The notes: generated by a model not told the origin, from the letters alone. DNA of 64,000 bases from Actinocorallia herbida (GCF_003751225.1 NZ_RJKE01000001.1:7316001-7380000); one strand, 5' to 3'; counted from the first letter of the stretch, positions 1 through 9,262 are shown. Numbers and translations: made by a program.

Positions 1-238
1 GCGAGGCGCCGACGGGCGTGCGGGCCAGCCGGAGGATGCCCGCGCCGGGCAGGTAGGCGTCTCCGGCGCGCAGGATCCAGCCCCTCGCGACGAGATCGGC
101 GAGCACCCGGTGCGCGGTCGCGCGATGCAGCCCGGCCGCCTCGGCGATCTCGCTGAGCCGCTGCGGCCGACCTGCGGAGGCGACGATCTCGATGACGTCG
201 AGGGCCTTGGCCACCGCCGAATTCGCCGATCTGGGCAC
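1..238 (-). CDS. IclR-family transcriptional regulator (N-terminal part, cut by window edge)
   Basis: Only the first 79 codons are inside the window. Reading from a GTG at 238, the product begins with the IclR-type winged helix-turn-helix: a first helix with AVAKALDVIEIVA, then LSEIAEAAGLHRATAHRVL as the recognition helix-turn-helix, then a wing ending in LPGAGILRLA. The effector-binding domain lies outside the window. It is divergent from the amidohydrolase/dipeptidase pair and 115 bp from it, so it most likely controls that pair; a dyad between them (313-333) is the natural operator. The family call is firm from the HTH, but the ligand cannot be inferred. Confidence 0.85.
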   Translation of the reverse strand, partial: MPRSANSAVAKALDVIEIVASAGRPQRLSEIAEAAGLHRATAHRVLADLVARGWILRAGDAYLPGAGILRLARTPVGAS

Positions 239-312
239 CGGACCCCTCCCCACCTGGGCAAACCGCTGTAAAGCGCGCTACCGTGTCCTCTGGATTACAA
301 CTGATACAACGA

Positions 313-333
313 TTGTTACATACTACGTAACAA
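313..333. promoter_or_regulatory. Inverted repeat, probable operator of the divergent IclR regulator
   Basis: TTGTTAC and GTAACAA are perfect inverted arms separated by 7 bp, in an AT-rich stretch within GC-rich DNA. A shorter dyad (ACAA-N3-TTGT, 306-316) overlaps it on the left. It lies 20 bp upstream of the GTG start of the amidohydrolase gene and 75 bp from the regulator start. Operator assignment is inferred from position and symmetry. Confidence 0.55.
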
Positions 334-353
334 GCCTGGACAGGAGGTGCCGC

Positions 354-1676
354 GTGCTGGAGTTTCCGGGCGCACCCACGCCGTACGCCCCGGCGCCGGA
401 AGACGCGGTCACCGTCTACCGGGGGGCCACGCTGATCGACGGGCACGGCGGCCCGTCCCGTCCCGGCACCTCGATCGCGGTCCTCGGCCAGGTGCTCGCC
501 TTCGTCGGGCCCGACGCGGAACTCCCCGCCGCGTTCGCCGACGCCGAGACCGTCGAGCTGACCGGCCGGTTCGTGGTGCCGGGCCTCATCGACACCCACC
601 AGCACCTGGCGACCCCGCCCGACCGGACCGTCGCCGAGTTCGCGCTGCGCCGCCAGGTGTACGGCGGCGTCACCGCGATCCGCGACATGGCCGACGACCT
701 GCGCCAGATCTCCGACCTCGCCCGCGCCACCCTGGTGGGCGAGATCCCCGGCCCCGACCTCGGCTACGCCGCCCTCACCGCGGGCCCCGGGTTCTTCTCC
801 GACCCGCGCACCTGGGAGGTCTCGCGCGGCGCGGCCCCCGGCGCGATCCCCCACATGCAGGCGATCACCGACGCGACCGACCTCCCCCTGGCCGTCGCGC
901 TGGCCCGCGGCACCGGCGCCGTCGCACTGAAGATCTACGCCGATCTGCCCGCCCGGCTCGTCGCCGAGCTCACCGCGGAGGCGCACCGGCAGGGGCTGCA
1001 CGTGTGGGCGCACGCGGCGGTCTTCCCCGCGACCCCGCGCGACATCGTCGAGGCGGGCGTCGACGTCGTCTCGCACGCGACGCTCCTCGCGCACGAGGCG
1101 TCCGCCCAGAACGGCCGCGCCAGCTACGCCGAGAAGCCTCCGATCGACTTCGCGCGGTTCACCGGCGAGGACGACCCCGTCATGGCCGGGCTGTTCGCGC
1201 TGATGCGCGAGCGCGGCACGATCCTCGACGCGACCGCCGCCCTGTACTCGGTCCTCGCCGAGCCCGGTGAGGACGACCCCGGTTTCCCGCACGGCCCCGA
1301 GACGGCCGAACTCGCCGTCCACCTCACCCGGCAGGCGCACGCGGCCGGCGTCGAGATCTGCGCGGGCACCGACTACGAGACGGACGCTGACACGCCCTAC
1401 CCGTCGCTGATCGAGGAGATCGAGTTCCTCGTCGCGCGGTGCGGGTTCACCGCCGCGCAGGCGATCCGCTCCGCGACCCTCGTCGGGGCCAAGGCGATGG
1501 ACGCCGAGGACGTGCGGGGCACCGTCGAGCCCGGGAAGCTCGCCGACCTCGTCGTCCTCGCCGAAGACCCTTACGCCGACATCGCCGCGCTGCGGACCGT
1601 CGTCGGCACCCTCAAGCGCGGCACGTGGTTCGACCGCGCCGACTTCTCCCCCGCCGCGAAGGGAACCGACCGATGA
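354..1676 (+). CDS. Metal-dependent amidohydrolase (imidazolonepropionase/prolidase-like)
   Basis: 440 residues from GTG 354, chosen because AGGAGG at 342-347 sits 6 nt upstream. An N-terminal beta-sandwich segment (TLIDGHGGP) leads into the TIM-barrel metal site: PGLIDTHQHL (HxH), the lysine in ALKIYADL, then WAHA, SHAT and AGTDY with the catalytic aspartate. The C-terminus has the usual SATLVGAKAM and GTVEPGKLADLVVL segments that close the beta-sandwich. Members hydrolyse cyclic amides, dipeptides or aminoacyl derivatives. It overlaps the following M19 dipeptidase by ATGA, so the two are translationally coupled and probably act in sequence on a peptide-like or N-acyl substrate. The exact substrate is unknown. 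No signal peptide is seen, so it is cytoplasmic. Confidence 0.85.
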   Translation: MLEFPGAPTPYAPAPEDAVTVYRGATLIDGHGGPSRPGTSIAVLGQVLAFVGPDAELPAAFADAETVELTGRFVVPGLIDTHQHLATPPDRTVAEFALRRQVYGGVTAIRDMADDLRQISDLARATLVGEIPGPDLGYAALTAGPGFFSDPRTWEVSRGAAPGAIPHMQAITDATDLPLAVALARGTGAVALKIYADLPARLVAELTAEAHRQGLHVWAHAAVFPATPRDIVEAGVDVVSHATLLAHEASAQNGRASYAEKPPIDFARFTGEDDPVMAGLFALMRERGTILDATAALYSVLAEPGEDDPGFPHGPETAELAVHLTRQAHAAGVEICAGTDYETDADTPYPSLIEEIEFLVARCGFTAAQAIRSATLVGAKAMDAEDVRGTVEPGKLADLVVLAEDPYADIAALRTVVGTLKRGTWFDRADFSPAAKGTDR

Positions 1677-2740
1677 GCACCGACCTGCCCTTGATCGTCA
1701 ACGCGCTCGGCGCGCTGGACAATCCCAACGCCGAGACGTCCCTGGCCGCCGCGAACGCGCTCATCCAGAACAGCGACGAGATGACCGTCGACGCCCGCGC
1801 GATCGCCGACGCCCACGCGTCCGGTCTCACCGCGGTGAACGTCACGCTCGGGTACGTCATGGGCGACCTGCCCCCTTACGAGCACACCCTCGCCGAGATC
1901 GCCCACTGGGACCGCGTCATCGCCGACCACCCCGGCGACCTCCGCAAGGTCGTGCGCGCGGCCGACATCACCGACGCCCGCGCGAACGACGAGATCGGCG
2001 TCATCTACGGCTTCCAGAACGCCGTCCAGCTCGGCGACGACCTCTCGCGCGCCCAGGAGTTCGCCGACCTCGGCGTCCGGGTCGTCCAGCTCACCTACAA
2101 CCGGGCCAACCACCTCGGCGACGGCTCCATGGCCCCCGAGAACCGCGGCCTCACCCCCTTCGGTCGCGAGGCGGTCGCCGCGCTCAACGACGCCCGCGTC
2201 ATGGTCGACCTCTCCCACAGCGGCGAGAACACCTGTCTGGACGCCGCCCGCACCTCCACCGCACCCGTCTCCATCAACCACACCGGCTGCCGCGCCGTGA
2301 CGGACCTCCCCCGCAACAAGACCGACGAGGAACTCCGCCTCGTCGCCGCAAGGGGCGGCTTCGTCGGCATCTACTTCATGCCCTATCTGGCCCCCGACGG
2401 CCAGGCCCGCGCCGCCGACGTCGTCGAACACCTCGCGCACGCCGTGCGCATCTGCGGCGAGGACGCCGTGGGCATCGGCACCGACGGCTCCGTCACCACC
2501 TACGACGACCTCGATGCGTACCGCGCCCGGCTCGCCGACCACACCGCCGCCCGAGCCGCCGCCGGCGTCGCCGCCACCGGAGAGGGCCCCGACACCTTCC
2601 CGTTCGTGATCGATCTCCGCGGCGTCGACCAGTTCCGCACGCTCGTCCGCCTGCTGGAAGAAAAGGGCTTCTCCTCGACCCGCGTCGAGAAGCTCCTCGG
2701 CCTCAACTTCCTCGGCTACGCGGAACGCATCTGGGGCTGA
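1673..2740 (+). CDS. Membrane dipeptidase family protein (peptidase M19)
   Basis: 355 residues; ATG 1673 overlaps the stop of the preceding amidohydrolase by 4 bp. The renal-dipeptidase fold is recognisable from VMVDLSHSG, the histidine in SINHTGCRAV, then NKTDEELRLVAARGG and the C-terminal AVGIGTDGS and LLGLNFLGYAERIW, which match the conserved regions of M19 zinc dipeptidases (DLSH, SHS, GSDFDG, GGN...R). The first metal motif usually written DGHND/H is atypical here: the N-terminus reads LIVNALGALDNPN, so the metal site may be modified, as in several actinobacterial M19 paralogues found in catabolic operons. Cytoplasmic; probably hydrolyses a dipeptide-like or lactam intermediate together with its neighbour. 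Confidence 0.8.
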   Translation: MSTDLPLIVNALGALDNPNAETSLAAANALIQNSDEMTVDARAIADAHASGLTAVNVTLGYVMGDLPPYEHTLAEIAHWDRVIADHPGDLRKVVRAADITDARANDEIGVIYGFQNAVQLGDDLSRAQEFADLGVRVVQLTYNRANHLGDGSMAPENRGLTPFGREAVAALNDARVMVDLSHSGENTCLDAARTSTAPVSINHTGCRAVTDLPRNKTDEELRLVAARGGFVGIYFMPYLAPDGQARAADVVEHLAHAVRICGEDAVGIGTDGSVTTYDDLDAYRARLADHTAARAAAGVAATGEGPDTFPFVIDLRGVDQFRTLVRLLEEKGFSSTRVEKLLGLNFLGYAERIWG

Positions 2741-2826
2741 TCGAACCGCAAAAGCCCCCTCGCCACCTCCTGCGTATGTGACCATATTGATCCACCAACG
2801 GGGATCTGGAAGACGGGGAGGGCTTT

Positions 2827-3297
2827 GTGCTGTGCTCGTGCGGGGCGCGCGCGGACGCCGCGGATCAGCTCGTGTGCAAGAAATGCCTCACCCCCTTCTC
2901 CTTCGGGAAGGCGAAGACGGGGGCGGGCAAGGCCCGCGAGGTGAAGGCTCGGTTCGCCCCTACCGAACACGTGGTGGTGCGCCGCCGGAGCCTCACCCTC
3001 GAGTTCGCCGACGGCACGCTGTCCCTGGCCCCCGGGGAGACCCGCGGCCTGGGCAGGGACCCCGAATTCTCGGCGGACTCCCGGTTCTTCGCGACGTTCG
3101 GCACGGTCTCGGGACGGCACGCGAAACTGGAACTGCGCCGGGACGGTTCCGCCTGGATCAGCGACGAGAACTCCACCAACGCCACCTATGTGAACGGCCG
3201 GATGCTGCCCCCGAGGCAGCCGCATCCGCTCAACGACGGTGACACGGTGCGGTTCGCCCAGGATCTGCACGCCGTGGTCCGGCTCATCGCCCGATGA
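2827..3297 (+). CDS. Zinc-ribbon / FHA-domain protein
   Basis: 156 residues from GTG 2827, with GGGGAGG a few bases upstream. Residues 3-21 hold a CxC...CxxC zinc-ribbon-like cluster (CSCGARAD...CKKC). Residues about 50-150 form an FHA domain: GLGRDPEF, VSGRHAKLEL and ENSTNATYVNG give the Gly-Arg, Ser-x-x-His and Asn motifs that bind phosphothreonine. There is no membrane segment. It is convergent with the Ser/Thr kinase and NYN-FHA genes, and the shared FHA/kinase logic suggests it reads the phosphorylation state set by that kinase. The zinc ribbon could mediate protein or nucleic acid contact; that part is inference. Confidence 0.85.
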   Translation: MLCSCGARADAADQLVCKKCLTPFSFGKAKTGAGKAREVKARFAPTEHVVVRRRSLTLEFADGTLSLAPGETRGLGRDPEFSADSRFFATFGTVSGRHAKLELRRDGSAWISDENSTNATYVNGRMLPPRQPHPLNDGDTVRFAQDLHAVVRLIAR

Positions 3298-3329
3298 CGA
3301 GGTGACTCCGCAGCCCGTCCCGGAGCCGA

Positions 3330-4745
3330 TCAGTCCTGGAACTCCCGGTGGCAACCGGAGATGGCCGCCACGAGCGCGTGGTCCCTGCCCAGCTGCGCCT
3401 CGGCGACGGGCTTCAGGTTCTTCAGCCGGGTTCGCGCTTCGGTCTTCTTGCCGAGGTGGTAGCGGGCCCTGGCCCTGCCGAACAGTGCGGCGACCCAGCC
3501 GGGGTGCTTGTTGGCGCGCTGGTCCTGAAGGTCGACGACCAGGGCGCGGAAACCCGTGTCGGCCGCGGCGTAGCGGCCGTTCACCAGATGCCTCTCGGCG
3601 GCTTCGAGCCGCTGCCAGACCTTCGCGTCCGACAGCGCGGCCGAGCCCGGCACCGGCTTGGCCGCCTTCACGACGGGCTTCGCGGCCTGCTTCACGACCG
3701 CCCTCTTCGCGGGCTTCGCGGCGGCCTTGGCCTGCGGCGTCGTGGTCTTCGCCGCCTTCGCCGCGGCCTTCGCGGGGGCTTCGGCCGGGGGCTTCACGGG
3801 GTCCTGCCGCCTCGTGGGCGGTGCGGGAGACGGGGGCGGCGCCTCCGGACGGACGGCGCCGGGCCCGAGGGTCGCGGCGTCGCGCTCCTGCTCGAGCCGG
3901 GCCGCCCGGTTCTCGATGACCCGTTCGACGACGCGCAGGGCCGCCACCGCGGTCGGCCGCGCCAGGGGGTCCTTGGCCATCATGTGCCCGACCAGCCGCT
4001 CGAGCTCGATGGGCACGCCGGGCCGGTTCAGAGGATCGGGCCCGCCCGCCATGATCCTGCGGTAGAGCACGTCGAGTTCGCCGTCCGGGAACGGCTTCCG
4101 GCCGGACAGGAGCCAGTACAGGACGACGCCCGCGGCGTAGACGTCGCTGGGAGTCTCGGCGGGACGGCCCTCGAACTGCTCCGGCGCCATGTAGGAGGGG
4201 GTGCCCATCCGGGCGCCGATCGAGGTGAGACGGGTGACGCCCGAGCCGGGCAGCCGCGCGATGCCGAAGTCGCAGACCTTCAGCCTGCCGTCCCGGTCGA
4301 CCAGGATGTTCTCCGGCTTGATGTCACGGTGCACGACCGGATGGGGCTGGCCGTGCGCGTAGGCCAGCGCGGCGAGCAGCTGCCGGGTGCAGCCGAGCGC
4401 CCGGTCGAGCGGCAGCGGCGTGGGCCCCTGCCCGAGGCTCTTCAACGTCGGGCCGTTCACGAACTCCATCACCAGGTACGGCCGTCCGTCGTGCACGCCG
4501 CGGTCGAAGATCCTGACGATGTTCTCGTGCTCCAGGGTGCTCAGCGCCCGCGCCTCCCGATCGAACCGGGCGAGCGCCTTGAACGGGTCGCCCATGTCCT
4601 CGACCTTGAGCACCTTGACCGCGACCTCGCGACCCAGCCTGACCTGCACCGCGCGGAAGACCTCGCCGTAGGCGCCCTCGCCCAGGGGCTCCCCGAGCAT
4701 CCACCTGTCTTCGAGCAGCGTGCCGTGTTCCAGCGGACGGTTCAT
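3330..4745 (-). CDS. Soluble Ser/Thr protein kinase (PknB-like kinase domain) with TPR-like C-terminus
   Basis: 471 residues. The kinase domain (about 12-270) is complete: glycine loop GEGAYGEVF, AVKVLK lysine, HRDIKPEN catalytic loop, DFGIARL, and MGTPSYMAPEQ at the activation segment. It is followed by a linker rich in Ala, Lys and Pro (about 300-370) and a helical C-terminus (about 375-471) with TPR-like spacing (RHLVNGRYAAADTGF). Unlike PknB there is no transmembrane segment or PASTA domain, so it is a cytosolic kinase. Its ATG overlaps the stop of the NYN-FHA gene by ATGA, which implies co-translation. The likely substrates are threonines on the neighbouring FHA partners or on an unknown protein recruited by the C-terminal repeats. 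Confidence 0.9.
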   Translation of the reverse strand: MNRPLEHGTLLEDRWMLGEPLGEGAYGEVFRAVQVRLGREVAVKVLKVEDMGDPFKALARFDREARALSTLEHENIVRIFDRGVHDGRPYLVMEFVNGPTLKSLGQGPTPLPLDRALGCTRQLLAALAYAHGQPHPVVHRDIKPENILVDRDGRLKVCDFGIARLPGSGVTRLTSIGARMGTPSYMAPEQFEGRPAETPSDVYAAGVVLYWLLSGRKPFPDGELDVLYRRIMAGGPDPLNRPGVPIELERLVGHMMAKDPLARPTAVAALRVVERVIENRAARLEQERDAATLGPGAVRPEAPPPSPAPPTRRQDPVKPPAEAPAKAAAKAAKTTTPQAKAAAKPAKRAVVKQAAKPVVKAAKPVPGSAALSDAKVWQRLEAAERHLVNGRYAAADTGFRALVVDLQDQRANKHPGWVAALFGRARARYHLGKKTEARTRLKNLKPVAEAQLGRDHALVAAISGCHREFQD

Positions 4746-5911
4746 CGGCGTCCTCTCCTTCGGCCGCCCCGGGTGGTGCCCGTGACGCGGCCGTCGCGGC
4801 CTTCCCGCATCGTCGGGTCGGCGTGGGCGGGCGGCGTGGGCGGCGGCTCGTCGTCCTCGCCGCTGAAGTAGCGCCGGCCGCTCAGGGTCAGCGCGACGCT
4901 CTCGTGCAGCACGACCTCCTGGCGGGGGCCGAACGTGTGGCGTCTGCCCGGGGTCAGCCGGGTCAGGGTGTCGCCGTTGCGAAGGTTCGTCCCGTTGCTA
5001 CTGATGTCGCGGACGAAGACGCCTTCGGCGGCGCAGATCAGCTCGACGTGGCTGCGGCTCATCGACGCGAGCGCACCCGCGCCCAGCCAGGAGGCCAGGG
5101 GGATGCCGCCGCCGAGGGGGGCGCGGCCGACGGGCGTCGTCGCGCCCTCCTCAAGGGTGAAGCGGATGACGACGGTCCCCTCGATCAGCACCTTGACCTG
5201 GGCTCGCCGGGGGGCCCTGCCCCGGTCGGCCAGCGGGCCTCCGTGGGTGGGGCACACCGCGCCCTTCCGGGTGAATCTGGCGAGCGGCTGACCGCCGCGC
5301 CGCGGCCTGCCGAAAAGGGGGCAGCCCGGTTCCGGGCATTCCCAGCGGCGGCCCAGAAGGGTGCGCCGCAGCCTTTCGGCGTCCTTTCCGCGCAATCCCG
5401 CGTCCTTGATCTCGCGGTTCTCCTCGCTGAGGGACAGTTCCCATTCCGGGGGCTCGGGAATGGTCCGCCGCCGGACGGTCACCGCGCCCGGCTCGCGCGG
5501 GTCGGGCCGGGGGCCGAGGAAGCGGTCGCGGTTGCCGGTGAGCCACGGATACGCGCGGTGGTACTCCTTGTAGTTGTCGTCGGTGACGATCATCCGGTCG
5601 GCGAGGTCCGCGATCTCCAGGATGCGGTCGTCGGCGACGGGGCGCACCTCGATCAGCCCGGCCGCGGCCCATTCCTGGAGCGCCGCCCGCTCCCCCGGGG
5701 TGAGGTCCCGGTCGTGCAGGAGGGCCCGGTCTGCCACCGCGTAGACGGAGACCTCCGTGTCCCTGGCGAATCTCCGCAGGCCCTCGATCAGCCCGTCGAA
5801 CCTGTCCAGCCGCGCCGCCCCCCGGCCCAGCGAGGTGTTGCGCACCACGTTGGACAGGTCGACGATGAAGTCCGCGGATTCGATGTCCAGCGTCAGATGG
5901 TCCAGCGCCAT
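4742..5911 (-). CDS. NYN/PIN-like ribonuclease domain - Cys/His cluster - FHA domain fusion
   Basis: 389 residues. Residues about 13-130 resemble the Zc3h12a/NYN branch of PIN-like nucleases: FIVDLSNVVRN, then VYAVADRALLHD, then DDRILEIADLADRMIVTDD followed by NYKEYHRAYPWL, supplying the conserved acidic residues in the expected order. A central region (about 190-235) has CPEPGC and CPTHGG, a possible zinc site. The C-terminal FHA domain (about 240-355) has MSRSHVEL and SSNGTNLRNGD. The tail is Gly/Arg-rich. The gene is the first of a two-gene operon with the Ser/Thr kinase. I infer an RNA-cleaving or RNA-binding protein controlled by threonine phosphorylation; nuclease activity is not proven by sequence alone. 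Confidence 0.75.
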   Translation of the reverse strand: MALDHLTLDIESADFIVDLSNVVRNTSLGRGAARLDRFDGLIEGLRRFARDTEVSVYAVADRALLHDRDLTPGERAALQEWAAAGLIEVRPVADDRILEIADLADRMIVTDDNYKEYHRAYPWLTGNRDRFLGPRPDPREPGAVTVRRRTIPEPPEWELSLSEENREIKDAGLRGKDAERLRRTLLGRRWECPEPGCPLFGRPRRGGQPLARFTRKGAVCPTHGGPLADRGRAPRRAQVKVLIEGTVVIRFTLEEGATTPVGRAPLGGGIPLASWLGAGALASMSRSHVELICAAEGVFVRDISSNGTNLRNGDTLTRLTPGRRHTFGPRQEVVLHESVALTLSGRRYFSGEDDEPPPTPPAHADPTMREGRDGRVTGTTRGGRRRGRR

Positions 5912-5982
5912 GGCCGCATCCTAAAACGACTCATTCCCGTGCAGCGGAGAAAGCCGAAAAGGCGACCTATGGGGAAATGCTT

Positions 5983-6016
5983 CGGCCCGGCCCCGCGAGA
6001 GCGCGGGACCGGGCCG
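5983..6016 (-). terminator. Hairpin downstream of araB
   Basis: A stem of 14 base pairs with one internal mismatch and a 4-nt loop (arms starting CGGCCCGG and ending CCGGGCCG) lies just after the araB stop on the minus strand. There is no clear U-tract, as is common in actinomycetes. Confidence 0.6.
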
Positions 6017-6030
6017 GGTGGGGCCTCGGG

Positions 6031-7674
6031 TCAGCGGGTGAACGCCGCGGCGCGGAGGGCGCGGAGGCGGTGCATGACCGCGCCGTCGGCGAAGGTGTCG
6101 TGCAGGCTGAGGAAGAGGGCGTAGAGGTCGTCGTAGGCGGTGGCGTTGGCGGGGTCGGGGATGTAGACGGCCTGGTCTCGGCGGCCCATGGCGGTGGCCG
6201 CCGCGACGATGTCGGGGTGCTCGCCCGCGGCGACCGCCGCGTGAATGGCGGAGCCGAGGGCGGGGCCCTGGGCCGAGCCGATGACCGACAGGGGACGGCC
6301 GAGGATGTCGGCGTAGGTCTGCATGAGGAAGGTGTTCTTCGTCAGGCCGCCGGCGATGATGAACTCCTCGACGGGGACGCCGGACTTCTCGAAGGTCTCC
6401 ACGATGACGCGGGCGCCGAAGGCGGTGGCCTCGATGAGGGCGCGGTAGACGTCTTCGGGCCTGGTGGCCAGCGTCTGGCCGACGATGACCCCGGACAGGG
6501 TGTGGTCGACGAGGACCGACCGGTTGCCGTTGTGCCAGTCGAGCGCGACGAGCCCGTGCTGGCCGACCTTCTGGGCGGCGGCGAGGTTCGTCAGGTGCTC
6601 GTGGAGGCCGATCCCGGCTTCGCGCGCGGCCTCGGCGTAGGAGGCGGGGACCTGGTTGTCGAGGTACCAGGCGAAGATGTCGCCCACACCGGACTGGCCG
6701 GCCTCGTAGCCCCACAGGCCGGGCACGATCCCGTCGGCGACGACGCCGCACATGCCGGGCACTTCGGCGAGCCGGTCCGAGGGCATGATGTGGCAGGTCG
6801 AGGTGCCCATGATCGCGACCATCTGGCCGGGGCGGACCGCGTCCGCCGCGGCGGCGGTGACGTGCGCGTCGACGTTGCCGACCGCGACGGCGATGCCCTC
6901 GGGCAGGCCCGTCCAGGCCGCGGCCTCGGCGGTGAGCCGCCCGGCCAGGCCGCCGAGCGGGGCGAGGTCGTGCGCGAGCTTGTCGGGGAAGGAGGCGAAG
7001 CCCGGGTCGAGCGCGGACAGGAAGTCCGCCGAGGGATAGCCGTCCTGGTAGATGCCCTTGTATCCGGCGGTGCAGACGTTGCGGGACTCGACGCCGGTGA
7101 GCCGCCAGATGATCCAGTCGGCGGCCTCGATCCACCGGTCGGCGCGCGCGTACAGCTCGGGATCCTCTTCCAGGAGCTGGAGGCCCTTGGCGAACTGCCA
7201 CTCGGAGGAGATCTTGCCGCCGTAGCGGGGCAGCCACGCCTCGCCGCGCTCCGCGGCGAGCGCGTTGATCCGGTCGGCCTGGCTCTGCGCGGCGTGGTGC
7301 TTCCACAGCTTCGGCCACGCGTGGGGGCGGCCCGGGAAGAGGTCCGACAGCGGGGTGCCGTCCTCGGTCGTCGGCAGGACGGTGCAGGCCGTGAAGTCCG
7401 TGCCGATGCCGACGATGTCCGCGGGGTCGACCCCGGAGGCGGCGACGGCCTCGGGCACGGCGGTGCGCAGCACCTCGAGCCAGTCGGCGGGCGACTGGAG
7501 CGCCCAGTCGGGGCCGAGCGGGGTGCCGTCGGGCAGGGCCCGGTCGATGACGGCATGCTTGTATTCGTGGACGGCCGAGCCGAGTTCGGCGCCGTCGGAG
7601 ACGCGGACGACGACGGCCCGGCCGGACAGGGTGCCGTAGTCGACGCCGACGGTGTAACGGGGCTGGGTGCTCAT
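6031..7674 (-). CDS. araB: Ribulokinase
   Basis: 547 residues from ATG 7674, preceded by AGGAG 8-9 nt upstream. FGGY-family sugar kinase: the N-terminus has VGVDYGTLSGRAVVV, the phosphate-binding motif whose GTLSGR form is typical of ribulokinases, followed by GIGTDFTACTVLP and ending with the FGGY C-terminal ATPase signature region GGLTKNTFLMQ. Length is close to the 560-residue enzyme of Escherichia coli. It phosphorylates L-ribulose to L-ribulose 5-phosphate using ATP in the cytoplasm. It is the last gene of the araD-araA-araB operon, 71 bp after araA. Confidence 0.95.
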   Translation of the reverse strand: MSTQPRYTVGVDYGTLSGRAVVVRVSDGAELGSAVHEYKHAVIDRALPDGTPLGPDWALQSPADWLEVLRTAVPEAVAASGVDPADIVGIGTDFTACTVLPTTEDGTPLSDLFPGRPHAWPKLWKHHAAQSQADRINALAAERGEAWLPRYGGKISSEWQFAKGLQLLEEDPELYARADRWIEAADWIIWRLTGVESRNVCTAGYKGIYQDGYPSADFLSALDPGFASFPDKLAHDLAPLGGLAGRLTAEAAAWTGLPEGIAVAVGNVDAHVTAAAADAVRPGQMVAIMGTSTCHIMPSDRLAEVPGMCGVVADGIVPGLWGYEAGQSGVGDIFAWYLDNQVPASYAEAAREAGIGLHEHLTNLAAAQKVGQHGLVALDWHNGNRSVLVDHTLSGVIVGQTLATRPEDVYRALIEATAFGARVIVETFEKSGVPVEEFIIAGGLTKNTFLMQTYADILGRPLSVIGSAQGPALGSAIHAAVAAGEHPDIVAAATAMGRRDQAVYIPDPANATAYDDLYALFLSLHDTFADGAVMHRLRALRAAAFTR

Positions 7675-7745
7675 GTGTGTTGTCTCCTGGAACCCCGGGG
7701 CGCGCGCTCGGGCACTGAGCGCGGCCCCGGGGAGTCTGCGAGGGG

Positions 7746-9236
7746 TCAGAAGCCCTGGGCCAGGCGGTGGTACGCCTGGTTCCAGCGGATCTCCTGCGCG
7801 AACCTGCGCGGGGTGGTGTCGGCGTCGATGGTGAGCAGCTCCACGCCGAGCATCTCGGACATGTCGTGGAGCGTCTCGGCGTCCAGCGCGCGGGTGAGGA
7901 CGGTGTGGTGCGGGCCGCCCGCGGTCAGCCACGCCTCGGTGGAGGTGCGCAGGTTCGGCAGCGGCTTCCACACGGCGCGCGCGACGGGCAGCGCGGGCAG
8001 CGGCTCGGGCGGGGCGACGACCTCGATCTCATTGGCGACGAGCCGGAACCTGTCCCCCATGTCGGCCATGCCGATCACCACGGCCGGGCCGGGGTCGGCG
8101 TCGAACACCAGCCGGACCGGGTCCTCCCGGCCGCCGATGCCCAGCGGATGGATCTCCAGCGACGGCCTCGCCGACGCGATCGTCGGGCAGACCTCCAGCA
8201 TGTGCGCGCCGAGGATCAGCTCGGAGCCGGGCACGAGGTTGTAGGTGTAGTCCTCCATGAAGGAGGTGCCACCGGCGAGGCCCGTCGCCGCGGTCTTGAG
8301 GGTGCGGAGCAGGGTCGCGGTCTTCCAGTCGCCCTCGCCGCCGAACCCGTAGCCGTCGGCCATGAGCCGCTGGACGGCGAGGCCGGGGAGCTGGCGGAGG
8401 CCGCCGAGGTCCTCGAAGTTGGTGGTGAACGCGCCGAAGTCGCCGGCCGTCAGGAACGCGCGCAGGCCGAGTTCGATCCTGGCCCCGTAGCGCAGCGACG
8501 CGTGCCGCCCGCCGCCCGCCCGCAGCTCGGGCGCGACGTCGTACAGGTCCTCGTACTCCTTGACGAGGTCGGTGATCTCCCCGTCGGCGACGGCGTCGAC
8601 GACCTCGACCAGGTCGTTCAGGCCGTAGGTGTTGACCGAGACCCCCAGCTTGAGCTGGGCCTCGACCTTGTCGCCTTCGGTGACGGCGACGTCGCGCATG
8701 TTGTCGCCGAACCGGGCCAGGCGCAGCGTCCGCAGCTCGGCGACGCCGAGCGCGGCCCGCGCCCACGCCTCGGCGCGCGCGGCCACGACCGGGTCGGACA
8801 CGTGACCCGCGATGGTCTTGCGCGGCACGTTCAACCGGGCCTGCACGAACCCGAACTCGCGGTCGCCGTGCGCGGCCTGGTTCAGGTTCATGAAGTCCAT
8901 GTCGATGGTGCCCCAGGGCAGCTCGACGTTGGCCTGCGTGTGCAGGTGCAGGAACGGCTTCGCGAGCGCGTCCAGACCGGAGATCCACATCTTCGCCGGG
9001 GAGAACGTGTGCATCCACGCGACCAGGCCGACGCAGGCGTCGTCCGCGTTGGCCTCGAGGAAGACCCGGCGGATCGCGGCGGCGTCGGTGAGGACCGGCA
9101 GCCACTTCAGCCGGACGGGCAGGGCCTCGCCGAGCCGGTCGGCGATCTCCCTGGACTGGTCGGCTACCTGCCGGAGGGTGTCCTCCCCGTACAGGCCCTG
9201 GCTTCCGGTCAGGAACCAGATCTCACGCTCGGCCAC
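7746..9236 (-). CDS. araA: L-arabinose isomerase
   Basis: 496 residues from GTG 9236, chosen because AAGGAGG stands 5 nt upstream and because [14 protein letters not shown] is the family's usual N-terminus. Other conserved segments include [12 protein letters not shown] (active-site region), the [13 protein letters not shown] glutamate segment, and [11 protein letters not shown], containing the second catalytic glutamate. Length agrees with the 500-residue Escherichia coli enzyme. It converts L-arabinose to L-ribulose with a Mn2+ cofactor. Middle gene of araDAB, 26 bp after araD. Confidence 0.96.
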   Translation of the reverse strand: MAEREIWFLTGSQGLYGEDTLRQVADQSREIADRLGEALPVRLKWLPVLTDAAAIRRVFLEANADDACVGLVAWMHTFSPAKMWISGLDALAKPFLHLHTQANVELPWGTIDMDFMNLNQAAHGDREFGFVQARLNVPRKTIAGHVSDPVVAARAEAWARAALGVAELRTLRLARFGDNMRDVAVTEGDKVEAQLKLGVSVNTYGLNDLVEVVDAVADGEITDLVKEYEDLYDVAPELRAGGGRHASLRYGARIELGLRAFLTAGDFGAFTTNFEDLGGLRQLPGLAVQRLMADGYGFGGEGDWKTATLLRTLKTAATGLAGGTSFMEDYTYNLVPGSELILGAHMLEVCPTIASARPSLEIHPLGIGGREDPVRLVFDADPGPAVVIGMADMGDRFRLVANEIEVVAPPEPLPALPVARAVWKPLPNLRTSTEAWLTAGGPHHTVLTRALDAETLHDMSEMLGVELLTIDADTTPRRFAQEIRWNQAYHRLAQGF

Positions 9237-9262
9237 GGCGGCCTCCTTCTCACTCTGGGCCT

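Noticed and set aside
3348-4871. Long open plus-strand reading across the Ser/Thr kinase gene
   Set aside because: It is antisense to a gene with complete kinase motifs, and its product is Arg/Gly/Leu-rich with no domain; such readings arise from high GC at codon position 3.
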